Shown one piece after another: positions 1 through 5,522 of a stretch of 5,522 nt of DNA. This DNA is from Simkania sp. (GTDB lineage Bacteria; Chlamydiota; Chlamydiia; Chlamydiales; Simkaniaceae): contig JANQSR010000156.1 of NCBI GenBank assembly GCA_028279205.1, positions 1 to 5,522 on the forward strand, read 5' to 3'. Under the pieces are notes generated by a model. That model saw only the letters and a list, made by a program, of their open reading frames with translations. It was not told the DNA's origin and searched no databases. Within the stretch, counting starts at the first letter, position 1. Every line of letters begins with the position of its first letter. Position numbers and translations under genes: made by a program.

Positions 1-2
1 AA

Positions 3-464
3 GGGTACATGGGGGAAAATGTTTCAAGCCCCTTCTTTGAGATCGAGGGGGAGCGATGGTATCGGAGTGGGGATTTGGGATCGATCAGAGAGGATGGAAC
101 CTTGCTCCTTGCGGGGAGAATCAGCCGTTTTATCAAGATTGCAGGTGAAATGGTTAGCTTGCTCGCTATGGAGGAGGAGATTGCACGTGCTGCGCAGAAA
201 GAAGGGTGGATTAAAGAGAAGGATAAAGAGGTGCCGCTCGTTTTGGGCGTTGTCGAGAAAGAGCTAGATCGCCCCCTTCTCGTTCTTTTTGCAATGTTTG
301 ATATTTCAACCCAAAAGGTCAATGAGATTTTGCGAAGCTCCGGTTTTGGTTCGATTGTTAAAATCCAAAGGGTAGAGAGAGTAGAGCAGATCCCTATGAC
401 AGGGACGGGAAAAGTTCACTTTCATCGGATCAACGAAAAATTGAAGAAAATGGCATGCATTTAA
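3..464 (+). CDS. aas: Aas-like acyl-[ACP] ligase (AMP-binding family), C-terminal part only
   Basis: This is the 3' end of an adenylate-forming enzyme; the reading frame is already open at the window edge and the start lies outside. The 153 visible residues carry the hallmark C-terminal motifs of the ANL superfamily: WYRSGDLG (57-80, motif A7 with the ribose-binding Asp), the hinge and A8 block GRISRFIKIAGEMVSL (from 114), and the A10 block PMTGTGKV (393-416) with its catalytic lysine at 411-413. The IKIAGEMVSL wording matches the ligase half of bacterial Aas (acyl-ACP synthetase / 2-acylglycerophosphoethanolamine acyltransferase) better than acetyl-CoA or long-chain acyl-CoA synthetases. Aas activates fatty acids onto ACP at the inner membrane and recycles lysophospholipids. 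Whether an acyltransferase domain is attached cannot be seen. The last 10 bases overlap the start of cysS, which suggests cotranscription. Membership of the superfamily is near certain; the specific Aas name is probable. Confidence 0.8.
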   Translation, partial: GYMGENVSSPFFEIEGERWYRSGDLGSIREDGTLLLAGRISRFIKIAGEMVSLLAMEEEIARAAQKEGWIKEKDKEVPLVLGVVEKELDRPLLVLFAMFDISTQKVNEILRSSGFGSIVKIQRVERVEQIPMTGTGKVHFHRINEKLKKMACI

Positions 465-1876
465 AGGTGTACAACACGAAGACGCGGAAAAAAGAGCAGA
501 TCACATATGCTCCTCATCAAAAAGAGCTCTCCCTTTACACGTGTGGTCCTACGGTCTACAATTTTGCCCATATTGGAAATCTTCGCACTTATGTGGTTGA
601 AGATCTTTTCCGTCGCACGTTGGAATTTTTTGGATTTGCTGTTAAGCAGGTCATGAACTTGACAGACATTGATGACAAGATCATCAAAAGAGCGACTGAA
701 AAGGGCATTCCACTTGAAGAGTTTACAAAGGAGTATAAAAAAGCTTTTTTTGAAGATCTTAAAACGCTCAAAATCCAGCCAGCGCATGAAACACCTTCGG
801 CGACAGAGTACATTTCTAAAATGATTGAGATGATTCAAAAACTGATCGAAAAGGGGATTGCTTATCAGGCAAAGGAGGGGAGTATCTACTTTAGCATTCA
901 GCACTTTCCAGCCTATGGAGCACTCTCCCGCCTTCCCCTTGAAGATCTAAAGGCTGCTGCTTCAAACCGTCTATCAAATGATGAATACGAGAAGGAGGAG
1001 GTTGCCGATTTTGTTTTGTGGAAACGGTATGATCCAAAGCGGGATGGGTCGATTTTTTGGGAGAGCCCCTTTGGGAAAGGGCGCCCAGGTTGGCATATCG
1101 AATGCTCTGCAATGGCAAATGCTCTGCTTGGTGAAACAGTTGATATTCACATGGGGGGGGTCGATAACATCTTCCCCCATCATGAAAACGAAATCGCGCA
1201 ATCTGAATCTCTTAGTGGTCAACCGCTTAGCCGTTTTTGGCTGCACATCTACCATCTGATTGTTGATGGGAAAAAGATGTCTAAAAGCTTAAACAATTTT
1301 TATACGCTGCGCGATCTGCTTGCAAAGGGGTACAGTGGGAATGAGATTCGCTTCCTTCTGATCAGTTCCCATTACCGGAGTAGGCTCAACTTTACAATCG
1401 ATGGGTTAGAAGCTGCTCGTCGATCCCTTTCCCGTTTAGAAGCTTTTGCTTACCGTCTACATGATGTGAGTGGAGCAAGTGGTGATGATGCTTGCCTCTC
1501 TTCGTTAGAAAAAGTGCGCACTCAGTTCCAAAACGGTTTAGCAGATGATCTAAACATTTCAGTTGCTCTCGCCGCTCTTTTTGATTTTGTCCGTTTGGTC
1601 AATGTAGAGATTGATCGAAAGCAGGTGACAGAAAGAGGGGCTAGAGAGATCCTACATTTCTTAGAAGAGGCCAACCAAGTGCTCGGAGTGATTCCGATGG
1701 AGGCAAGAGAAGAGAAGCTTCCGAGCGAGATCCAAGTCGCACTCGAAAAGCGGAAAGCGGCTCGAGCTCAAAAAGATTGGGTCGAAGCGGACAAGCAGCG
1801 AAGCTACATTGAGTCCAGGGGGTACGAGATTGAGGATGCTCCACGAGGCCCCCGTCTAAAGAAAACGAGCTTTTGA
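455..1876 (+). CDS. cysS: Cysteinyl-tRNA synthetase (CysRS)
   Basis: This cytoplasmic class I aminoacyl-tRNA synthetase attaches cysteine to tRNA-Cys using ATP. The 473-residue protein is full length for the family (about 460-490). The Rossmann catalytic domain begins with YTCGPTVYNFAHIGN, containing the HIGH-type signature as HIGN (residues 39-42), a common variant. The KMSKS loop is at 274-278. The four zinc ligands that select cysteine are recognisable as Cys30, Cys217 (in GRPGWHIECSAM), His242 and Glu246 (in FPHHENEIAQSE); the last three have the same spacing as in the E. coli enzyme. A DALR-type helical domain follows at about 350-412, then the conserved C-terminal tail (ARAQKDWVEAD, then RGYEIED). 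The ATG at 455 is chosen because the typical CysRS opening (LKVYNT) follows at once. The Shine-Dalgarno is weak (GAAG, 443-446), so translation probably depends on coupling to the upstream gene, which it overlaps by 10 bases. A run of eight G lies inside the gene at 1153-1160 without breaking the frame. Confidence 0.97.
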   Translation: MHLKVYNTKTRKKEQITYAPHQKELSLYTCGPTVYNFAHIGNLRTYVVEDLFRRTLEFFGFAVKQVMNLTDIDDKIIKRATEKGIPLEEFTKEYKKAFFEDLKTLKIQPAHETPSATEYISKMIEMIQKLIEKGIAYQAKEGSIYFSIQHFPAYGALSRLPLEDLKAAASNRLSNDEYEKEEVADFVLWKRYDPKRDGSIFWESPFGKGRPGWHIECSAMANALLGETVDIHMGGVDNIFPHHENEIAQSESLSGQPLSRFWLHIYHLIVDGKKMSKSLNNFYTLRDLLAKGYSGNEIRFLLISSHYRSRLNFTIDGLEAARRSLSRLEAFAYRLHDVSGASGDDACLSSLEKVRTQFQNGLADDLNISVALAALFDFVRLVNVEIDRKQVTERGAREILHFLEEANQVLGVIPMEAREEKLPSEIQVALEKRKAARAQKDWVEADKQRSYIESRGYEIEDAPRGPRLKKTSF

Positions 1877-1898
1877 AAATTTACAAAACTGCTATACA
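1873..1898 (+). promoter_or_regulatory. Weak sigma70-like promoter candidate for ackA-pta
   Basis: At the cysS stop codon there is TTGAAA (1873-1878), and TATACA lies at 1893-1898. Each resembles the -35 and -10 boxes respectively, but the 14-base spacer is shorter than the usual 16-18. It is the best candidate in the 81-base gap and would give a leader of about 50 bases before ackA. The spacing makes this tentative; ackA may instead be read through from cysS. Confidence 0.2.
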
Positions 1899-1924
1899 AA
1901 AGTTGAGACCAGAGGGAATCTTTT

Positions 1925-1946
1925 AAGCCCTGTGGGTTGCTTTTTT
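1925..1946 (+). terminator. Weak intrinsic-terminator-like hairpin plus T-run in the ackA leader
   Basis: The sequence AAGCCC, a short TGT loop, then GGGTTGC leads into TTTTTT (1941-1946). The core is three C-G pairs (1928-1930 with 1934-1936), extended by a G-T and an A-T pair, or alternatively by AAGC/GCTT closing with a two-base bulge. The stem is short, so termination would be inefficient. It sits directly before the ackA Shine-Dalgarno at 1948, so it could be a leaky terminator for cysS, an attenuator in the ackA leader, or chance. Confidence 0.3.
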
Positions 1947-1947
1947 C

Positions 1948-1954
1948 AAGGAAG
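1948..1954 (+). promoter_or_regulatory. Ribosome binding site that fixes the ackA start
   Basis: AAGGAAG lies with its AGGA core five bases before the ATG at 1958. It supports that ATG over the in-frame TTG at 1937, which would add seven non-conserved residues and lies within the hairpin/T-run region. Confidence 0.75.
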
Positions 1955-1957
1955 TCT

Positions 1958-3133
1958 ATGTCGTCTGTTTTTGTTCTCAATTGTGGTAGTTCATCGATCA
2001 AATTTCAAGTGATTAACAGCTCAGATCAGGTGCTTCTCGGCGGTATTGCGGAAAATATTCAAACGGAAAGGTGCTGCTTGCACTGGCAAATGGGCAAAAA
2101 AAAAGGGCTTGAGAAACTCAAGCGGTTTGACTACCAAGAGGTGATTGGTCAGATCGTTACCCTTATCAAAAAATCTCCTAAAATCGAAAAAACGGTTGTT
2201 GCTGTTGGTCATAGGATTGTACATGGGGGAGAGGTCACCCAATCGGTGATTGTAGATGAAAAGGTGCTAGGAGAAATGTACACGCTTCAACATCTAGCCC
2301 CTCTTCACAACTCAATCAATATTTTAGGGATTGCGGTCATGCAAGAGCTCTATCCAGAACTTCCTCATGTCGCCGTTTTTGATACCTCTTTTCATCAAAC
2401 CCTTCCCAAACATGCTCACCTTTATGCCATTCCTTACGTCTACTACAAAGAGCATAAGGTGCGCCGTTACGGATTTCACGGATTAAGCCACCGTTACATC
2501 ACCGAGGAGGCAGCTAAGGCACTTGGAAAGAGGGTTCAAGAGTGTTCGATTGTGAGTGCTCATCTGGGCAACGGGTGTAGTGTTTGTGCGATTTTAAATG
2601 GTCAGAGCGTCGATACGAGCATGGGATTTACCCCTTTGGAGGGGTTGATGATGGGAAAGAGGAGCGGTGATATTGACCCTGCTGCTGTAGCTTTTTTATC
2701 TGATAAGCTCGATATTTCTGCGAAAAAAATGGTTCTCATGCTCAACCAAATGAGCGGTTTATTGGGCGTATCTTGTGTTAGTGCAGATTTAAGGCTTGTG
2801 AAGAAAGCAGCAGAAGAAGGGGATAAACTCGCTGTTTTGGCCATTGAAATGTTTTGTTACAGACTTGCAAAATATATCGCCTCCTACTTTGTTCCCTTGG
2901 GACTTCCCGACGCGCTGGTCTTTACTGGGGGTATTGGAGAGAATGCCCCTTTTGTCCGAAGTCGAGTGGTCGAGTGGCTAAGACCCATGGGGTTTGAAAT
3001 CGAAGAGAAGCTGAATCAGAAGAGTGCAAAACAGATCTCTCCCAAAGGACACCTTCCTCAAATTTTCATCTTTCCTACAAATGAGGAGCTACTGATCGCC
3101 AAAGATGCCTTTGCCCTTGTCGAGGGGTTGTGA
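1958..3133 (+). CDS. ackA: Acetate kinase
   Basis: This enzyme catalyses acetyl phosphate + ADP to acetate + ATP, reversibly, in the cytoplasm; it is the substrate-level phosphorylation step of the Pta-Ack pathway. The 391-residue protein is close to the usual 395-405. It opens with VLNCGSSSIKF (phosphate/metal-binding Asn8, Ser11 and Ser13) and contains GHRIVHGGE (Arg86), PLHN (His117), FDTSFHQT (Asp142), YGFHGLSH (His174), HLGNG (Asn205), GKRSGDIDP (Arg235), FTGGIGEN (adenosine site, about 323-329) and TNEE (Glu376). These correspond to the active-site residues known from Methanosarcina thermophila AckA (Arg91, His123, Asp148, His180, Asn211, Arg241, Glu384), so the enzyme should be active. 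Small departures from the usual wording are HNSIN where HNPPN or HNPA is common, and GKRSGD for GTRSGD. The start at 1958 has a well-spaced AAGGAAG. The stop overlaps the pta start by one base. A nine-A tract at 2096-2104 encodes three lysines. Confidence 0.97.
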   Translation: MSSVFVLNCGSSSIKFQVINSSDQVLLGGIAENIQTERCCLHWQMGKKKGLEKLKRFDYQEVIGQIVTLIKKSPKIEKTVVAVGHRIVHGGEVTQSVIVDEKVLGEMYTLQHLAPLHNSINILGIAVMQELYPELPHVAVFDTSFHQTLPKHAHLYAIPYVYYKEHKVRRYGFHGLSHRYITEEAAKALGKRVQECSIVSAHLGNGCSVCAILNGQSVDTSMGFTPLEGLMMGKRSGDIDPAAVAFLSDKLDISAKKMVLMLNQMSGLLGVSCVSADLRLVKKAAEEGDKLAVLAIEMFCYRLAKYIASYFVPLGLPDALVFTGGIGENAPFVRSRVVEWLRPMGFEIEEKLNQKSAKQISPKGHLPQIFIFPTNEELLIAKDAFALVEGL

Positions 3134-3135
3134 TG
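3122..3135 (+). promoter_or_regulatory. Translational coupling junction ackA/pta (RBS plus TGATG)
   Basis: The ackA stop TGA (3131-3133) shares its last A with the pta ATG (3133-3135). A GAGG (3122-3125, within GAGGGG) sits seven bases ahead of that ATG, inside the ackA coding region. A GTG in the same frame at 3130 is possible, but the ATG has better spacing, and protein homology begins with it. The arrangement predicts coupled translation and near-equal synthesis of the two enzymes. Confidence 0.7.
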
Positions 3136-5229
3136 CAGACGCTTTTCATGGTTCCCATCGGGCTTGATGCAGGGCTGACAACAGTCTCGCTTGGACTAAC
3201 GCGCGCTTTTGAAAACCAGGGTCTTAAAGTTTGTTTTCTAGATCCTATGACGCATAGATTGCGTAGTCTTAATAAAAAACTCTTGAGTAGAGTCCTTGCT
3301 CAATCAAAAGAGCCCCTTCCCATTGAATTTGTCGAGACTCTTCTCAGTCAAAATCAGAAAGACCGGATCCTCGAATTTCTCCTAGCCTATTTTGATCATT
3401 GGGTTAAAGAGGTTGATATTGTCGTCGTTCAAGGGATCGTTTTAAGCCAGAGATATAGCTACGCTTCTCAACTTAACTTTGAGATGGCGCGGGCACTCGA
3501 TGCGCAAACAATTTTTGTGATGAATCCAGGCAATCACTCTTTGCAGGTAATCAGCGAGCAAATTGAGATTGCAGCTCAACCCTATGGGGGAGTTGAGAGT
3601 GAAAAGAGCCTCGGGTGTATGTTCAATAAGGTGGGAGCTCCTATTGATCGATGTGGAAATGCGCGGATTGACCTTTTTGATTTGGGCGAGCACGGACAAG
3701 AGAAGCAAAAAATCTTTGATAAGTGCTCTGTTTTTAAAAAAAAGAATTTTAAACTCCTTGGCTGTTTTCCCTGGAAGCGCCATCTGATGGCTCTTAGGGT
3801 CAAAGATATTCAGAAGCATTTGGAAGCGACTTGCTTGCATGAGGGCAAGATCGTGCAAAACCGCGTGCTGCACTTTGCGATTGCTGGATCGGGCGTTGAA
3901 AATATGGCAAAAATTTTAAAAGCAGACACAATGGTGCTCACTTCGGGTGATCGCTCAGATGTGATTCTAGCCACATGTCTTGCTTATTTAAGCGAAAGGA
4001 GCGTTGCGGCCCTTTTGTTAACAGGGGGGTATCTGCCAGGGCCTAACACAAAACAGCTTTGCGAAGCAGCCATCCGGGGTGGGCTTCCCATTCTGTCTGT
4101 GAAAACAGATAGTTTGCGAACGGCGATTTCCCTTCAAAATCTCAGCATGGAGATTCCAGAAGATGACCATGAACGGAGGGAGATGGTCAAGGAATTTATC
4201 GCCCATTTCGTCGATGCAAAGTGGATTAGAAAGCTCAGTGCAGCCTATCCCAAACATGAGCTCTCCCCTCCAGCCTTCCGGTTTCAACTGATCGAAAAAG
4301 TGAGAAAAAGAGATCGTAAGATCATCTTACCAGAGGGAGAAGAGCCTCGCATCTTAAATGCTGCGAGAATCTGTGTTGAGAGAAAAATTGCTCGAATCGC
4401 TCTTCTCGGTGACCAGGATAGGGTGTTTCGTTTGGCCAAAGATTACGACGTTCCCATGGGAAACGGAGTAGAGTTTATCAACTCCGAAGAGGTCAGAGAG
4501 CGGTACGTTCACCCTTTTGTAGAGCTTCGCAAACACAAAGGGGTGGGAGAAAAACAGGCACGTGAATACCTAACTGATGATACGACATTGGCAACGATGA
4601 TTCTTCATAGCGGAGAGGTGGATGGTTTGGTCGCTGGGATCGGACAGACGACGGCAAAAACGATCTTGCCCGCTTTGAAACTGATCAAGACAAATCCCGG
4701 TGTGAAGCTTGTCTCCTCCATCTTCTTCATGTGTCTACCTACTCAGGTGCTCGTGTATGGGGATTGCGCCGTCAATCAGAATCCCACAGCGGAAGAGCTC
4801 GCAGATATTGCGGTTCAAAGCAGCGCGTCTGCTGAGAAGTTTGGAATCTTGCCGCGCATCGCCATGATCAGTTATAGCACGGGACGCTCGGGATCTGGAG
4901 CCTCTGTAGAAAAAGTAGAGAAGGCAACGGAGCTGATCAAAAAGGGGTGGCCCCATTTGGTTGTCGATGGCCCTCTTCAGTATGACGCCGCCTTCAATCC
5001 CGAAGTGGCGAAGAAAAAGGCTCCAAACAGCCCCGTTGCAGGCAAGGCGACAGTCTATATCTTTCCCGATCTGGATACGGCTAATACGACCTATAAAGCG
5101 GTGCAACAGAGCGCTCATGTCTTATCGATTGGGCCGATACTTCAGGGGCTAAAAAAACCGGTCAACGACCTTTCAAGAGGGGCTTCTGTCGAAGATATTG
5201 TCTTTACAATTGCGATTACGGCGAGCTAG
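3133..5229 (+). CDS. pta: Phosphate acetyltransferase (long, three-domain form)
   Basis: This enzyme interconverts acetyl-CoA + phosphate and acetyl phosphate + CoA, supplying AckA. At 698 residues it is the long class II form, collinear with E. coli Pta (714). Residues 1 to about 210 form the CobB/dethiobiotin-synthetase-like domain; its P-loop region PIGLDAGLTTVSLG lacks the Walker A lysine, as E. coli Pta also does. About 211-370 is the regulatory DRTGG domain (DRSDV at 273-277, LLLTGGY at 294-300). About 378-698 is the catalytic PTA_PTB domain, with ILPEGEEPR, VDGLVAG, YGDCAVN, YSTGRSGSGA, VDGPLQYDAA, KAPNSPVAG and PVNDLSRGASVEDI. In the last motif Ser681, Arg682 and Asp688 match the Ser309, Arg310 and Asp316 of the M. 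thermophila enzyme. The protein stops abruptly after TIAITAS, a few residues earlier than E. coli Pta, where a transposase-like remnant begins. No terminator follows. An in-frame A AAA AAG slippery string lies at 3738-3744. Confidence 0.97.
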   Translation: MQTLFMVPIGLDAGLTTVSLGLTRAFENQGLKVCFLDPMTHRLRSLNKKLLSRVLAQSKEPLPIEFVETLLSQNQKDRILEFLLAYFDHWVKEVDIVVVQGIVLSQRYSYASQLNFEMARALDAQTIFVMNPGNHSLQVISEQIEIAAQPYGGVESEKSLGCMFNKVGAPIDRCGNARIDLFDLGEHGQEKQKIFDKCSVFKKKNFKLLGCFPWKRHLMALRVKDIQKHLEATCLHEGKIVQNRVLHFAIAGSGVENMAKILKADTMVLTSGDRSDVILATCLAYLSERSVAALLLTGGYLPGPNTKQLCEAAIRGGLPILSVKTDSLRTAISLQNLSMEIPEDDHERREMVKEFIAHFVDAKWIRKLSAAYPKHELSPPAFRFQLIEKVRKRDRKIILPEGEEPRILNAARICVERKIARIALLGDQDRVFRLAKDYDVPMGNGVEFINSEEVRERYVHPFVELRKHKGVGEKQAREYLTDDTTLATMILHSGEVDGLVAGIGQTTAKTILPALKLIKTNPGVKLVSSIFFMCLPTQVLVYGDCAVNQNPTAEELADIAVQSSASAEKFGILPRIAMISYSTGRSGSGASVEKVEKATELIKKGWPHLVVDGPLQYDAAFNPEVAKKKAPNSPVAGKATVYIFPDLDTANTTYKAVQQSAHVLSIGPILQGLKKPVNDLSRGASVEDIVFTIAITAS

Positions 5230-5345
5230 ATGACGCGGGTCGCCCAAAAGCGACTACAAGAAAGTCAATAATTGATCCTTTTCTCGCCTATATTTTTGGT
5301 GCTGTTTGTCCTGGGAAGGATGAAGCAGTAGGGCTTGTAATGCCA
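5229..5345 (+). pseudogene. Remnant of an IS630-type DDE transposase
   Basis: Directly after the pta stop, the third + frame reads GRPKATTRKSIIDP and then YIFGAVCPGKDEAVGLVMP (5289-5345). This resembles the block just before the second catalytic Asp/Glu region of IS630/Tc1-like transposases, where a RP(T/K)A stretch, a short spacer, Y-(V/I)-(F/Y)-GAVCP and a hydrophobic L-(V/I)-(M/L)-P follow one another. There is no start codon, no N-terminal DNA-binding region and no complete catalytic triad. Similarity fades after the MP, although the frame stays open to a TAA at 5454-5456. No terminal inverted repeats or flanking TA duplication could be identified. It is best read as a decayed, non-functional fragment; assignment to the family rests on motif recall, not on a search. 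Confidence 0.5.
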
Positions 5346-5475
5346 GTTGATTTTGACGGAAGACCAAGTCCGAGCCTTAGAAAAGGCCAAATAAGAAAAG
5401 TATACTGCTCCCCATTAAGAGATCGTACCTTTTTACGGAATGTTTTATCATCTTAACCGTGAAAAGGAGTCTAAT
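5346..5475. other. Non-coding tail between transposase remnant and the next gene
   Basis: This stretch holds no convincing gene. A TATACT that could serve as a -10 box lies at 5401-5406, inside the 8-base palindrome AGTATACT (5399-5406), but the nearest -35-like string, TTAGAA (5376-5381), is a poor match with a 19-base spacer. TATCAT at 5446-5451 is another weak -10 candidate. I see no terminator hairpin followed by a T-run. The promoter of the gene starting at 5476 is probably somewhere here. Confidence 0.3.
5462..5469 (+). promoter_or_regulatory. Strong Shine-Dalgarno for the gene at the right edge
   Basis: AAAAGGAG ends six bases before the ATG at 5476. It is the best match to the anti-Shine-Dalgarno sequence in the window and is the main reason for calling the short frame behind it a real gene. 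Confidence 0.65.
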
Positions 5476-5522
5476 ATGAAGCAAACAAAATGGGACAAAA
5501 AAATCAAAACCAAAGTCGTGCT
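5476..5522 (+). CDS. Start of an unidentified gene, cut by the window end
   Basis: Only the first 15 codons and two bases are visible (MKQTKWDKKIKTKVV, then a leucine codon beginning CT). The N-terminus is rich in lysine and shows no signal peptide or membrane segment in what can be seen. I do not recognise it. The call rests on the well-placed AAAAGGAG and an ATG frame open to the edge. It lies on the far side of the transposase remnant, 246 bases from pta, so it is probably a separate transcription unit. Confidence 0.55.
   Translation, partial: MKQTKWDKKIKTKVV

Noticed and set aside
461..904. Long open frame on the - strand inside cysS (147 codons), and similar antisense frames in pta
   Set aside because: They lie wholly inside well-supported genes, have no recognisable domain and no convincing ribosome binding site; they are antisense shadows.
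1937..1957. TTG start giving a seven-residue longer AckA
   Set aside because: The ATG at 1958 has a well-spaced AAGGAAG and matches the normal start of the family; the extension is not conserved in kind and lies in the hairpin region.
3154..3195. Missing Walker A lysine in the Pta N-terminal P-loop as a sign of an inactive domain unique to this gene
   Set aside because: E. coli Pta also has GLTS-type wording without the lysine here, so this is a family feature.
5239..5254. GTCGC/GCGAC hairpin with a six-base loop just after the pta stop, as a terminator
   Set aside because: The stem is only five perfect pairs, no T-run follows, and it falls within the transposase-like frame.
5347..5394. Frame reading LILTEDQVRALEKAK then stop, possibly an N-terminal transposase piece out of frame with the upstream fragment
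   Set aside because: It is only about 15 residues between stops, and its resemblance to IS transposase N-termini (LTxEQ...LE) is too short to separate from chance.
5435..5460. ACGG...CCGT inverted ends framing ATTTTATCAT-like sequence, as an operator or IS end
   Set aside because: Only four bases per arm match, and the inner bases do not continue the symmetry.

Overview
The window carries four bacterial metabolic or housekeeping genes, all on the + strand and tightly packed. They are the 3' end of an Aas-like acyl-ACP ligase gene (1-464), a complete cysteinyl-tRNA synthetase gene, cysS (455-1876), a complete acetate kinase gene, ackA (1958-3133), and a complete long-form phosphotransacetylase gene, pta (3133-5229). 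A roughly 245-base tail follows. It contains what looks like an eroded piece of an IS630-type transposase and, at the very edge, the first 15 codons of an unidentified gene with a strong ribosome binding site (5476-5522).

Layout: the aas-like gene and cysS overlap by 10 bases. An 81-base gap separates cysS from ackA and holds a short hairpin followed by six T, a weak promoter-like element and the ackA Shine-Dalgarno. ackA and pta overlap by one base (TGATG), so they form a translationally coupled pair. Pta makes acetyl phosphate from acetyl-CoA and phosphate. AckA transfers that phosphate to ADP, giving acetate and ATP, or runs in reverse for acetate assimilation. All key residues I know for both enzymes are present, so the pathway looks functional.

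Organism: coding is dense and base composition is moderate (mid-40s % GC by eye). An Aas-like ligase whose C-terminal part keeps the IKIAGEMVSL block lies beside cysS. In Chlamydia, as I recall, aas and cysS lie within a few genes of each other. A member of the Chlamydiae outside Chlamydiaceae is therefore my best guess, but it is only an inference and other Gram-negative bacteria are not excluded.

I see no evidence of an exciting undescribed system. The points worth a second look are small: the transposase scar abutting and perhaps trimming the pta 3' end, a dnaX-like slippery site at a domain boundary in pta, homopolymer tracts in cysS and ackA, and a possible attenuator-like leader before ackA. 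I saw no tRNA, rRNA, CRISPR array or replication origin.
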